This document shows, in pieces, positions 27,501-36,527 of a DNA stretch of 64,000 nt. The DNA is from Eubacterium sp. (GTDB taxonomy: Bacteria; Bacillota; Clostridia; Lachnospirales; Lachnospiraceae), in contig JAFZRN010000020.1 of the NCBI GenBank assembly GCA_017619835.1, positions 1 to 64,000 on the forward strand, written 5' to 3'. The position numbers and the translations under genes were made by a program. Positions within the stretch are counted from its first letter, which is position 1; each line of letters begins with the position of its first letter. Under the pieces are notes generated by a model. The model had not been told where the DNA came from and searched no databases. It saw only the letters and a list, made by a program, of their open reading frames with translations.

Positions 27501-29183
27501 GAAATATGACTCCCGAAGTTTCCAGGCCCTGAGACCGCTTACCGATATATTCCTTATGTCATACTTATCCATATCTACATACTTATGCAGATATTCTCCC
27601 CAGCCTCTCTTTGCATCATCCGAAACATTATAGTAGCTGGCAACTGTTGAATCTCCACCAAGCCAGATAGTTGGTTTACCAACAGTCCCCTCAGCTGTCT
27701 GTTCTATTTCAATCGTACTTATCGAATGATGGTCTTCAACGCCGGAGGTTGTATATATATTCAGCTGACCATCCGTTATAGGTATCGTAAAGGAATCAAC
27801 AGCATTATTACCTGTCATAAACAAAAGCTGATACACATCCTCAGCAGTAATCGTCGATGAATAATCATTTCCGGTTGTTACAGTAATCTTATAGACACCT
27901 TTTGGAAGATCAACCATGAAATTACCGTAACCACCATGGAATCTGACTGCATCACTTAATGCGCCGGTTCCGCCGGCCTTAACATTTTCAACAAGATCCA
28001 GCTGGCCGAATCCATATCCCTTATTCTTATCATATGCTTCTTTAGCTGATACACCGATATATCCACTTGCCGTTCCTCCTCCGCCCAGATCAAATTTCAT
28101 ATGTATATAATTCGGATTTGATGTCGGCGTAGCAGTTGGTGTTGGTGTCTTTGTAGGCGTCTTCGTCGGCGTTGGCGTCTTCGTTGGCGTTGCCGTTGGC
28201 GCCTTTGTTGGCGTCTTCGTCGGCGTTGCCGTTGGTGCCTTTGTTGGCGTCTTCGTCGGCGTTGCCGTTGGTGCCTTTGTAGGTGTCTTCGTCGGCGTTG
28301 CCGTTGGTGCCTTTGTAGGTGTCTTCGTCGGCGTTGCCGTTGGTGCCTTCGTTGGTGTCGCTGTCGGCGCTATCGTCGGTGTCACATTTATCTCTGGGGT
28401 TGCTGTCACAATTGCTGTCGGCTCTGCTGTTGGAGTTGCTTCAGGACCTGACGTAGGTTCCTCTGACGGAGTTGCTTCAGGACCTGATGTTGGCTCCTCT
28501 GAAGGGGTTGCCGAAGAATCTAATGTAGGTTCCTCTGTCGGTGTCTCTGTTGTGACTTCCGAGCTGCCATCACCCTTTACAGTAAATGTAACTTTGGCTT
28601 TTTTGTTACTACCGTCCTTTGATTTAACGGTTATGACAGCCTTGCCTTCTTTTAATGCAGTTACCTTACCCTTCTTGCTTACCTTTACAACAGTCTTATC
28701 ACTGCTTTTGTAAGATACCTTCTTATAGGTTGCCTTTTTAGGAGATACCTTAACTTTGATCTTATAGGTTTCTCCTTTTGTAAGTGTAACCTTCTTTTTA
28801 TTTACTTTTAACTTTTTAACAGGAGTTCCGACCTTGACTTTGATGGTCTTTTTGATCTTCGGAGTTACAGCACTTTTTACGGTTATCCTGGTAGTTCCTT
28901 TACGGATACCCTTCACCCGTCCTGAGCTGCTTACCGTTGCAATATTGGAATCAGCACTATAGAATCTTACTTTTTTGCTGATCTTTCCTGTGGTTTTTAC
29001 CTTTACTTTCAGCTTATACTTCTGGCCTTTTTTTACCACAAGTATATTAGCCGGTGTACTGGTCACTTTGATTGACTTTACCTTAGCTTTTGTCGATGCT
29101 GCCGATGAAGAGTACGGATAAATTCCAAGTACTAAAAAAACAGCAAGAACAACGACAAGGATCTTCTTACAAGTTTGTTTCAT
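24555..29183 (-). CDS. Big_2 protein with two SGNH/CE12-like domains and DUF4874/DUF4832-like barrel
   Basis: About 1,542 residues. After a signal peptide come two Big_2 domains, a Thr-Pro-Lys linker, and two tandem copies of a unit made of a galactose-binding-like sandwich plus an SGNH esterase domain. A C-terminal NPHKGYVM barrel-like region follows. In the first SGNH copy the nucleophile block ([10 protein letters not shown]), GINDYSD and EGVHPN are present, so it could deacetylate pectic polysaccharide. In the second copy GDSTAASYY and GINDYTD remain but the catalytic His is Tyr ([12 protein letters not shown]). I use the ATG at 29183 (MKQTCK) because it follows GAAAGAGAGAG like its paralogues. 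It is the first gene of the three-gene Big_2 unit; an AT-rich TATAAT lies about 45 bp upstream. Confidence 0.82.
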   Translation of the reverse strand: MKQTCKKILVVVLAVFLVLGIYPYSSSAASTKAKVKSIKVTSTPANILVVKKGQKYKLKVKVKTTGKISKKVRFYSADSNIATVSSSGRVKGIRKGTTRITVKSAVTPKIKKTIKVKVGTPVKKLKVNKKKVTLTKGETYKIKVKVSPKKATYKKVSYKSSDKTVVKVSKKGKVTALKEGKAVITVKSKDGSNKKAKVTFTVKGDGSSEVTTETPTEEPTLDSSATPSEEPTSGPEATPSEEPTSGPEATPTAEPTAIVTATPEINVTPTIAPTATPTKAPTATPTKTPTKAPTATPTKTPTKAPTATPTKTPTKAPTATPTKTPTKAPTATPTKTPTPTKTPTKTPTPTATPTSNPNYIHMKFDLGGGGTASGYIGVSAKEAYDKNKGYGFGQLDLVENVKAGGTGALSDAVRFHGGYGNFMVDLPKGVYKITVTTGNDYSSTITAEDVYQLLFMTGNNAVDSFTIPITDGQLNIYTTSGVEDHHSISTIEIEQTAEGTVGKPTIWLGGDSTVASYYNVSDDAKRGWGEYLHKYVDMDKYDIRNISVSGLRAWKLRESYFRTIEKYAKDSDILVLPIGINDYSDAYDKNTHTADPTNYIENITDMVQRAKAKGMTVYLVKQHSDLDTCFVNPPVEKMWFSDAIDDIAASEKVGVINMFIPWRDYCRNKGEEVAATYYNEGVHPNAKGADKLAEIAAQQMFTIVPTPTPTKTPAPTPSATPTSNPNFIHKKFDLGGNGTANGYIGVSASETYDKTKGYGFNQKSYVQDLDAPGEGALSDAVHFNKESEGYFIVDLPKGVYKITVITGRDECSNILAEGNIQLLNLTGNNAKDSFTIPITDGCLNISAIGGGGRHSLCTVEIEQTSNDTTTKPTIWICGDSTAASYYNTSEKSKRGWGEYLNNYVDMDTYDVRNLSIKSSESLQDTVDTYFKTVDKYGKSGDILVLAHGINDYTDAYAANSNSPSSTAYVKNMTNLVRRGKQNGMKVYLVKQHCNLKTNFKYPLVEKMWFSDELDSIAASEKVNILDLFNAWREFCLQKGRVLADTYYNEDFYLNKYGADKMAELANEILFPSGEQGGPSYIDPYPDFDSSATNTYEAAISGGIITNPHKGYVMEVHSKDMLYSGKHHLGIDGSDGNRAWDVISTCCSVLYWKNINPAEGKYDFSEIDTMLEACEQAGMTYAIRIIPYSTGTGSDSNYGATHDFVPQWVYKKGAKKNRTKYKWRDSSVEIDVPDWSDPVYIQAYKDLLAALAKKYDNDPRVEYIENRAFGNMGEWHTGEFTANFMPSVEIQKDMLDYYAATFKNTTCSVFVDAREVYDYANSLGFAKRNDGFILEPNTEWTLVPSYRANVPTMADNHNTYEYMLHPDDSSYISWSEQHYRECIEISHLTFMAIDQDSGCGAKIYSEHKDLIDEMCNKIGYNFTVTSAKRKGNKLKVKIKNIGLAPAFFDIDLCAEIIDSNGNKKKIFGEPVHIEKGTFHDGDERAYMFEYNGTFDESSTICLAMYESSKYKSTSELISSKDDPTVRFDNKNNLANKRLKLVKK
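28126..28384 (-). repeat. Thr-Pro-Lys tandem repeat, second array
   Basis: Four full copies of the 12-residue [12 protein letters not shown] unit and one 8-residue copy, followed by an irregular [15 protein letters not shown] tail. The unit is the same as in the array at 19912-20341, which has ten full copies. Confidence 0.85.
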
Positions 29184-29347
29184 AGATTTAATTACTCTCT
29201 CTTTCATAAAACTCTCGTGATGATTATATATAATTTAAATATCAACTTTATTGTTTAAATCGTACATTTTTGTCACATATCATACAATTAATTAATAAGT
29301 CATAAATATTTCACATTCATATAAGGCTAATGATTCTTTTCATAAAT

Positions 29348-29380
29348 TAAAAAAGCGCAGCAGTTATATTCTGCTACGCT
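29348..29380 (-). terminator. intrinsic terminator overlapping the yfhO stop codon
   Basis: On the minus strand AGCGTAGCAG and CTGCTGCGCT pair around a 7-nt loop (one mismatch) and are followed by TTTTTTAA. The TAG stop codon of the YfhO gene lies inside the 5' arm, so the coding sequence ends within the terminator stem. Confidence 0.85.
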
Positions 29381-32001
29381 TCTTCTTTCGTTATCGGTTT
29401 CTTTTTTCTTATTATCAGTATTCCGATAAATATGCACCAGCCAATAATACTTATTATAAGACCGGGGATAAAACCATTCGGAATAAACTTAAGCTCTATC
29501 TCATGTTCACCCGCATCAAGACGAAGCCCGAGGAATCCGTCCCCCACCATTTCAGTCTCAACCCTTTCCCCGTCCGCATAGGCTTTCCAACCTTCATCGT
29601 AAGGGATCGTCGTGAAGAGAAGCTGATTTCCATCAAGATTTACAGCTCCCTTTATACTATCATCGGTTACTTCGGAAAGTATTATCTCATGCTTTTTAAG
29701 TCTTCCTCTGAACAGTGCAAGATTATCCTTATTAAGCATTGACATGAACATGGATATTGTTCCCGACTTCGAATAGTCTTCATTGAATTCCATCTTAAAC
29801 CTTACGATATCACCCGGTTCAAGTTCTCCCATATCAAAGAGCTGTGTAAACAGTCTGTCCGAACACATTTCCTCTTCATTTACATAGTAGGTCAGTTCTT
29901 CAAGATAATTTGCTCTGATATTTGCTATGTAACGTCCTTTGTCACTGACAACCATGGTGGCATTTATCGTGATGGTATCACCCTCACCGTTCTCATAGCT
30001 TATCAGGTCTGCCGCTGATGTGTTGTAATCTGCATCACAGCCTTCGCCCGACACACCATAAACAGGATGAACAGGTTCTAATATATTGTAGGTTCCGGTT
30101 GCCTTATATGCGAAATCATTTATCACCTTAGCACAGTCATAGGTGGCTGTATCCCATTCGTCAACGTCGTCATTTACACCGAAGGCAATCGACATTGCGT
30201 CGCTGTTCTCATAAACCCTTATCCTGTCACCGTTATAAACAAGCTTGTAGTCATTTTCGCAGGGATAAAAGTCTCCGTCTCTCAGATAGACATACCTCAG
30301 TCCCAGAAGGTCATTCGTCACAGGGTTTGAACCGAAGAACAGATATTCGTTCGAACCGGTATAAAATCCGAGATGCGACATGGCATCGATCATATCTCCT
30401 CTTACCGTCGTGCAGAATGTACCGATGCTCTTCAGGTTGCAGTAGGTATTTTCATCCAGCATTATAGGGGAGTAGATATCGGAGCGATAGAATATACTGC
30501 CCTTTGCTTCCGCAAGCTCCTCTACCGCTGACACAGTCTCCTGCATGCTCGTAGTGTACTGCATATAATAGTCACCGTCGCAGGCTCCATGATTCTTAAG
30601 TGCAAATGTCGCATTTGTGATGATCTCTGCTAAAACAACTACTGAGAGCAGAGTCATCAGTATGATATTACCTTTTTTGCTCTCGGCTCTTATCAGGAGC
30701 ATCACGGAATAAACAACTATAAGCGCACTTCCGAGAATCAGCATCAGAAGCGGGCTGACCAGTGTATCAAAGTCCACCTTATAGTAAGTTAACGCAAGGA
30801 TCGAACTCGAGCAGATCGCGCCGATTATGACTGCCGTCTGACTAAGGTCCTTTACGTCATAAAGCACATCGTAAGCTATATAGATAAGCGTGAACATATA
30901 TAGGAATGAAAATCTGTTCGGGATTCCGAACTGATTATGAAAGCCATGCCAGATATAATTGAGTAGCTGCTCATTCATGCTGAGGAACATAAATGCGACC
31001 AGGATCAGTCTTTTTATCTTTTCCCAAAGCTTTGCCCTATCGGAAAATGCATATACAAACAAAAGAAGGAATGGCAGCATGCCGCAATACAGATTTGCAT
31101 TTCCGTCGAAGGAATCCATGTTAATGGGGCATGATAAGAAGAACTGATACTTTATCAGCTCGAAAAAGCTCTGATATATTTTCCATTCGGGATGAGTATA
31201 TCCTGCGGAAGCGGTCTTCATAATGGCAAGATATGCCATGATAAGAGAAAGCGCCGACATAGCCGCAGCGAGGATCGAGTAGCCTGAGAATAGAATTCCG
31301 TCGATCACGAACTTTTTAAAGTTCTTATGTTCTGAGACAAGGAACCACAGGATAAGGAAGATACATATGATGAATGATATGTAATAGTTGCAGAACATAC
31401 TGTAGAAAAGTGTCAGTACATAAAGCTTCGGGTCTCTATTTTCCATCAGCCTCTGAAAGCCGAGTATGATAAGCGGGAATACCATGATGCAGTCCAGCCA
31501 CATCAGGTTCCAGTAATAGCCGCACATATAATTATTCAGCGAATAACAGAGAGAAAGGACCAAGATCACCATATTATTGTCAGTCCCATGCTTAATCCTT
31601 GAAAGCATGTAGCCGAAGGCTCCTGCCGAGATAACTATCTTGACGGATACAAGAACCGAGAACATGGTAATGATACCCTTACGGGTAAAGAATACTATTA
31701 TCAGATTAAGAGGGGATGCCATGTAATATAAAAGCAGAGACTGGAAGTTCTGTCCCAGACCTACATCCCAGGTATAGAAAAGGCTGTCTCCGTTAAGAAG
31801 CTTATCCTGATAATCACTCATAAAAGGGACATACTGATGGATACTGTCGACCAGGGCAAAACAGCCCGTTCCGAAGGGCGAAACCTTCATGATTATCATG
31901 GCCAAAGTCATGAAAACAGCCGTAACGGCCATGGCGGCAAGCCATGACCAGTTACGACTGATAAATGTATTCTTTTTTTCTGTTTTCTTAGTTTCGGCCA
32001 T
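29374..32001 (-). CDS. YfhO family membrane protein
   Basis: An 875-residue protein with about 12-14 hydrophobic segments in its first 470 residues, an extracytoplasmic region of about 370 residues, and a final membrane helix (FIPGLIISIIGWCIFIGILII) before a basic tail. The N-terminal GCFALVDSIHQYVPFMSDYQD and C-terminal PYDEGWKAYADGE...LGLRLDAGEHEIEL segments fit the YfhO family of GT-C-like membrane proteins. In Bacillus and Listeria YfhO is linked to glycosylation of lipoteichoic acid; the substrate here is unknown. It begins 26 nt after the GH9 cellulase gene and ends at a terminator, so it closes the transcription unit. Confidence 0.85.
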   Translation of the reverse strand: MAETKKTEKKNTFISRNWSWLAAMAVTAVFMTLAMIIMKVSPFGTGCFALVDSIHQYVPFMSDYQDKLLNGDSLFYTWDVGLGQNFQSLLLYYMASPLNLIIVFFTRKGIITMFSVLVSVKIVISAGAFGYMLSRIKHGTDNNMVILVLSLCYSLNNYMCGYYWNLMWLDCIMVFPLIILGFQRLMENRDPKLYVLTLFYSMFCNYYISFIICIFLILWFLVSEHKNFKKFVIDGILFSGYSILAAAMSALSLIMAYLAIMKTASAGYTHPEWKIYQSFFELIKYQFFLSCPINMDSFDGNANLYCGMLPFLLLFVYAFSDRAKLWEKIKRLILVAFMFLSMNEQLLNYIWHGFHNQFGIPNRFSFLYMFTLIYIAYDVLYDVKDLSQTAVIIGAICSSSILALTYYKVDFDTLVSPLLMLILGSALIVVYSVMLLIRAESKKGNIILMTLLSVVVLAEIITNATFALKNHGACDGDYYMQYTTSMQETVSAVEELAEAKGSIFYRSDIYSPIMLDENTYCNLKSIGTFCTTVRGDMIDAMSHLGFYTGSNEYLFFGSNPVTNDLLGLRYVYLRDGDFYPCENDYKLVYNGDRIRVYENSDAMSIAFGVNDDVDEWDTATYDCAKVINDFAYKATGTYNILEPVHPVYGVSGEGCDADYNTSAADLISYENGEGDTITINATMVVSDKGRYIANIRANYLEELTYYVNEEEMCSDRLFTQLFDMGELEPGDIVRFKMEFNEDYSKSGTISMFMSMLNKDNLALFRGRLKKHEIILSEVTDDSIKGAVNLDGNQLLFTTIPYDEGWKAYADGERVETEMVGDGFLGLRLDAGEHEIELKFIPNGFIPGLIISIIGWCIFIGILIIRKKKPITKEEA

Positions 32002-32027
32002 CTCTAAAGTATTCCTGAATTAATGGT

Positions 32028-34358
32028 TTATTTTTCAGCTGCGGAAAGAAGATAAATGAGCGGTGAATTCCAGTAGATTGCGATCTCATTTGTTGAGAAG
32101 CTCTGTGCATTATCCGCATAGCACATTGAAGGCGCCTGTTCGAAGAGAACTGCCTGAGCATAAGGATCTTCGAGATTCTTGTCAGGTCCGCCGACAAGCA
32201 TTCCGGGCATTGCACTTCCCACAACCTGTGAAGGTCTGTGATGAGGATTCTGCGGTGAGAGTGTTCCGTAGCCTGTTACGAAGCAGTATCCGAGAGGATT
32301 GGTTCCGAAAAGGTAATCCAGCTGCTTTCTACCGAGACTGCTGTAGGTATCGTCTCCGGTAACATTTGCAGCCATATAAAGGATCTCGCCGTTATTGCCT
32401 ACTCTAAGGTTACTTCCCCAGGAATATCCGGTCTCGAATCCCATGAAGTATCCGCTCTTATCTGCTCTGTCCTTAATCTGGTCAGCAGCTGCAGTTATAC
32501 GTGAGATTCCGATATCCTTAAGATCTTCGGAAGCATATTTAGCAAGCTCATAATCTGCATAGGTTGCGATGTCTGCCCAGCCGAGACCGGCGATCATCAT
32601 CTCATCACTTCCGTATTCTGTGATGTAGCTCTTAGCATCGTCATGTCCGGTGAGATACATTTCCACTGCTGCCCAGTAGATCTCATCCTGAATCTTGGTA
32701 TCCGGATACTCTCCAGTCTCTACATCTTCGGGATTGGTATAACCTTCCCACTCGGTATTAGCCATGAGATAATCCCATGCCTTTTCGGATGCCTTTGCTG
32801 CATTTTCCGCAAAGGTCGGATCTATATCTTTATAAACCATGGATGCCTTAGCCATAACAGCTGCAAAATCTGCTGTAGCAGTAACTGATACAGGGCAGAG
32901 GAACAGCTCAGCCAGTTCTTCCTCCGGGCCTACCGTCTCGGGGAATACAAGCGCAGTAACCTTATGGTATACTCCGCCGGATGCTTCATCCTGCATCTTG
33001 AGCATCCAGTCAAGCTCATATCTTGCTTCATCGAGAATATCGGGGATACCGTTTCCTGATTCGGGGATTCCCACATCATCTGCGGAAGCATCGAAATCTT
33101 CATATGCTTCAAAAAGGTCCATAACGGTTACAGCACCCGGAACCACATATCTTCCGTAGTCACCTGCATCATGCCATCCACCCGATACTTCTTTCTTCTT
33201 ACTTCTGTTATCATATACTGTTGCTTCAGCAGAATGACACTCATCATGCTTAAAGTCACCTGCTATCGTAGCATCTGTTGCAGTACCGCAGCGCTGCATA
33301 TAAAGCATACGGATACTGTCCTTATATACTTCAGAGTAAGGATCATCTTCTATCTTAAATGTATAGCTGGCGCCTTCTGCAGTATATACATAATACTCTC
33401 CCGGAGTATTGAATTCCGAGAAGTCAGCCTTTCTTACATTTATAAGCGCACCTTCATCGGCGATCGGTGCCTCAAGCATACCTGAGTATACTGTCTCGTT
33501 GGTAGCTGCATCACATACGATGAATTCCTCGTCGCCTTCATTATCGGTCTTAACAACTGCAATCTTGCTGTCATCCGGCTTGTAGCCAAGCTGGTCAACG
33601 GCGACATTTACATAGTTGGGAAGTCCTGAAAGTTCAATTGCCTCCGATGCGTCTTTAACAACAAGCTTGATGTTGTCTATATAAACATTGTGGGGACCGG
33701 GTTCAGCAGTCATTCCCTCCATGAAGCCCATGTTGAAAACAATTCTCGGAGCAGGGTCCGAACCCTCTGTCATCTGGAAATCAGTTGAGAAGCTGATTGG
33801 ATCAGGTCCGACATCTATCAGCTCACCATGATAAGCATGGTAATCTCCGCCGTTGATCTGAAGTCTGTATTCAACCTTTCTCTCAATATCACTGGATATA
33901 TCGAAACTATAGGTATATACACAGTTCTGATTCAGAGCAAAGCCGTCCCAGTAAACCTGATTTGAATAATCCAGGGTTCCGCAGTGATCGATCGCGATCT
34001 TAAGCTTGTTATCCTCGTTGGATATCTCACAATATCCACCGTTGTTATATACACAGAAGCCGTCTATATCACCATCGTCAAAATTGATCTCAGCGACAAC
34101 ATCTCCGGCATTAAGGCTCATATCTGCAGAGTCATCAGCTGCAAATGTCTCCTCAAGGGTATACGGTCCGGTGCCTTTAAGTCCGCTCTCTACAGTGCTC
34201 TCCTCACCCTCGTCTTCCACATAGATATCATCCTCTGATGTAGGTTCCTCGGTAACCGCCTCGGTCTTTTCCGAATCGGTATTGGTAGCGCCGCAGCCTG
34301 CGGTTGAAAGAACCATGGCTCCGATCAGTGTGTAAGCGATCAGTCTTTTAATTCTCAT
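32028..34358 (-). CDS. GH9 cellulase lipoprotein
   Basis: A 776-residue lipoprotein. The signal ends in a lipobox STAGC (Cys near residue 23) and is followed by a Glu/Thr-rich linker. Residues about 60-230 form a CBM4/9-like beta-sandwich (VVAEINFDDGDIDGFCVYNNGG). An N-terminal Ig-like domain of GH9 enzymes (NVAVDQLGYKPDDSKIAVV) follows. The catalytic domain has SGGWHDAGDYGRYVVPG with the nucleophile/base Asp pair, NPHHRPS near the substrate cleft, and the acid Glu in SFSTNEIAIYWNSP. All GH9 catalytic positions are therefore present and the enzyme should cut beta-1,4-glucan at the cell surface. Its ATG overlaps the end of hisA by 11 nt, and its GGGAGGCAG ribosome site lies inside hisA. Confidence 0.93.
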   Translation of the reverse strand: MRIKRLIAYTLIGAMVLSTAGCGATNTDSEKTEAVTEEPTSEDDIYVEDEGEESTVESGLKGTGPYTLEETFAADDSADMSLNAGDVVAEINFDDGDIDGFCVYNNGGYCEISNEDNKLKIAIDHCGTLDYSNQVYWDGFALNQNCVYTYSFDISSDIERKVEYRLQINGGDYHAYHGELIDVGPDPISFSTDFQMTEGSDPAPRIVFNMGFMEGMTAEPGPHNVYIDNIKLVVKDASEAIELSGLPNYVNVAVDQLGYKPDDSKIAVVKTDNEGDEEFIVCDAATNETVYSGMLEAPIADEGALINVRKADFSEFNTPGEYYVYTAEGASYTFKIEDDPYSEVYKDSIRMLYMQRCGTATDATIAGDFKHDECHSAEATVYDNRSKKKEVSGGWHDAGDYGRYVVPGAVTVMDLFEAYEDFDASADDVGIPESGNGIPDILDEARYELDWMLKMQDEASGGVYHKVTALVFPETVGPEEELAELFLCPVSVTATADFAAVMAKASMVYKDIDPTFAENAAKASEKAWDYLMANTEWEGYTNPEDVETGEYPDTKIQDEIYWAAVEMYLTGHDDAKSYITEYGSDEMMIAGLGWADIATYADYELAKYASEDLKDIGISRITAAADQIKDRADKSGYFMGFETGYSWGSNLRVGNNGEILYMAANVTGDDTYSSLGRKQLDYLFGTNPLGYCFVTGYGTLSPQNPHHRPSQVVGSAMPGMLVGGPDKNLEDPYAQAVLFEQAPSMCYADNAQSFSTNEIAIYWNSPLIYLLSAAEK

Positions 34359-35148
34359 AACTGCCTCCCATATAATTTATAACTTCATCAAAATCCATTT
34401 CTCCTCCGAAGATTGAAAGAGCGCTTCCTATAGTCGCATCAATCTTTCCTCGTCCGAGTGTTTCGATCTTCTCGAGATCGTTAAAGTCTTTTACGCCGCC
34501 GGCATAGGTGATGGGAATTCCGTTTTCCCAGCTGCCGAGCATTTCAAGGAGTTTTTCATCAACTCCGCTTTTCTTACCTTCGACATCTACTGCATGGATA
34601 AGATATTCATCCGAATATTCCTTAAGCATATCCAGCGTTTCGTGGCATAGCTTCATGTCCGTGAATTTCTGCCATCTGTCGGTTACTATATAATAATCAA
34701 TCTCTCCATCCTTTGAAAGCTGTCTTGCCGAAAGGTCCAGAACTATATGATCTTTTCCTACCAGTGAAGTAAGCTCGTTAAGTCTGTCGAAATCAATCTT
34801 ACCGTCTTTAAATACATAGGATGTGACTATAACATGGGATGCTCCCAGCTTGAGATATTCTTCAGCATTGTCTGCACCGACTCCGCCGCCTATCATAAAG
34901 CCTCCCGGATATTCCTTCATCGCATCCGAAGCTGCTCTTACATCCTCGCGGTATTCCGGAGTACCCTTCTCATTTAAAAGGATTATATGTCCTCCGGGAA
35001 CCTTACAATTAGCATAGAGCCTTCCGTAGAACGATGCATCATATTCCGAGATAAAATTAGTCTCGGCTCCCAGCTCGTCCTTTAAGGTTCCGCCAACTAT
35101 CTGTTTAACTTTTCCGTCATGGATATCAATACATGGTCTGAATTTCAT
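34348..35148 (-). CDS. hisA: HisA isomerase, eukaryote-type
   Basis: A 266-residue (beta/alpha)8 barrel: phosphoribosylformimino-5-aminoimidazole carboxamide ribotide isomerase, the fourth step of histidine synthesis. The pattern MKFRPCIDIHDGKVKQIVGG, GGHIILLN, GGFMIGGGVGADNA, HAVDVEGKKSGVD and YAGGVKDFNDL matches the branch of HisA called eukaryotic (HIS6-like) more than the usual bacterial one. The catalytic Asp near the N-terminus (CIDIHDG) and the second Asp region (VDVEGKK) are present. GGAGAAG precedes the ATG. No other his gene is in the window. It sits 9 nt after the MATE gene and overlaps the cellulase gene. Confidence 0.9.
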   Translation of the reverse strand: MKFRPCIDIHDGKVKQIVGGTLKDELGAETNFISEYDASFYGRLYANCKVPGGHIILLNEKGTPEYREDVRAASDAMKEYPGGFMIGGGVGADNAEEYLKLGASHVIVTSYVFKDGKIDFDRLNELTSLVGKDHIVLDLSARQLSKDGEIDYYIVTDRWQKFTDMKLCHETLDMLKEYSDEYLIHAVDVEGKKSGVDEKLLEMLGSWENGIPITYAGGVKDFNDLEKIETLGRGKIDATIGSALSIFGGEMDFDEVINYMGGSYEN

Positions 35149-35157
35149 ACACTTCTC

Positions 35158-36504
35158 CTACATCTTTCTCAGCTCTGTCCAAGCCATCGGAAGACTGATC
35201 ATAATAGATAAAACATCTGCCACGGTCTGAGTTATCTCTACCCCCGTAAGACCGAATATCATGGGCAGTATCAGTATCAGCGGAATAAAACATATACCGT
35301 TCCTTGCTGAAGAGGATATGCTTGCTTTAACGCCCTTCCCCATGGACTGAAGCATCATATTACTCATTACGGTAGCCGCCGATAGCGGAAGCACTGTTGC
35401 CTGACAGCGAAGCGCTACCATACCAACCTTTATAACCTCCGGATCATCTCTGAACCAGCCGATTATGTCAGGTGCAAATACCACACAAAGTACAGCCAGG
35501 GCTGCAAGGAATATTGTACCCCATTTTACACAGAAGTAAAAGCCTTCCTTTACTCTGTTTTTAAGACCCGCACCATAATTATAGGAACATACGGGCTGAT
35601 AGCCCTGTCCGAAACCGATCAGAGCCGAGATCATCATCATCATTACCCTTGTAACGATGGACATTCCGGCTATTGCGGCATCTCCGCCATAATGTCCGGC
35701 GAAGTTATTCAGGAGCAGAGTCGATATTGCGGCAAGCCCCTGTCTGAAAAGTGAAGGCGCTCCTCCGTTACATATCTCCACGATATAGTGTATATTGATA
35801 TGTACATTTTTAATACTGAGCCTGATGTTCTCGCCCTTATAGCTTCCGATAAGAAGAACAACAAAGCTTATCAGCTGTCCCGAAACAGTCGCGATGGCAG
35901 CTCCGGTTACTCCCATGTTGAGCCCGAGGATAAGAATCGGATCCAGGATCACATTGATAAATGCGCCGCACATGAGACCGATCATGGCATAGACCGCACT
36001 GCCCTGGAATCTCAGCTGGTTATTGATGACAAACTGTCCCATCATAAGAGGTGCACCTAGAAGGATTATCCTCATATATGCTTCGGTGTCATCTATAGTA
36101 TTGGGCGATGCGCCCAGCTTCAGGGCTATCTGATGGAGAAACAAATTCCCAACCACCACTACTATCAGACCAAGGATGATGGATATGGCAAAACCTGTCG
36201 AGGCCATGTCATTTGCCTCTTTCTTATTGCCTGCTCCGAGCATTCTCGAAAGATAGTTTCCCGAACCGTGGCCGCAGAAAAAACCGAGTGCCTGGATTAT
36301 CGCCATCACAGAAAAGACAAGTCCCACTGCTGCTGTCGCCTCAGTGGAAATCCTGCCTACAAAATATGTATCTGCCGAGTTATAGAATGCTGTTACCAGC
36401 ATGCTTATTATCGTCGGGATCGACAGCTTTATAATAAGCTGAGGGACCGGAGTCTCAGTCATCATTTCCCGACGTGACTGTGGGGTTATCTTTTCGTATT
36501 TCAT
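35158..36504 (-). CDS. MATE family efflux transporter
   Basis: A 448-residue membrane protein with 12 predicted helices in two halves, matching the MATE family: MTETPVPQLIIKLSIPTIISMLVTAFYNSADTYFVG type N-terminus (only key positions cited), the Q-P-V-C-S-Y-N-Y-G motif in the second half and the SGQL region at the half-junction. Members export cationic drugs or metabolites using Na+ or H+ gradients; the substrate cannot be read from the sequence. AGGAAAG precedes the ATG. It lies 23 nt after the AAA ATPase gene and 9 nt before hisA, within a long same-strand run. Confidence 0.92.
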   Translation of the reverse strand: MKYEKITPQSRREMMTETPVPQLIIKLSIPTIISMLVTAFYNSADTYFVGRISTEATAAVGLVFSVMAIIQALGFFCGHGSGNYLSRMLGAGNKKEANDMASTGFAISIILGLIVVVVGNLFLHQIALKLGASPNTIDDTEAYMRIILLGAPLMMGQFVINNQLRFQGSAVYAMIGLMCGAFINVILDPILILGLNMGVTGAAIATVSGQLISFVVLLIGSYKGENIRLSIKNVHINIHYIVEICNGGAPSLFRQGLAAISTLLLNNFAGHYGGDAAIAGMSIVTRVMMMMISALIGFGQGYQPVCSYNYGAGLKNRVKEGFYFCVKWGTIFLAALAVLCVVFAPDIIGWFRDDPEVIKVGMVALRCQATVLPLSAATVMSNMMLQSMGKGVKASISSSARNGICFIPLILILPMIFGLTGVEITQTVADVLSIMISLPMAWTELRKM

Positions 36505-36527
36505 AATCTTTCCTGTAAGAACTGTTC

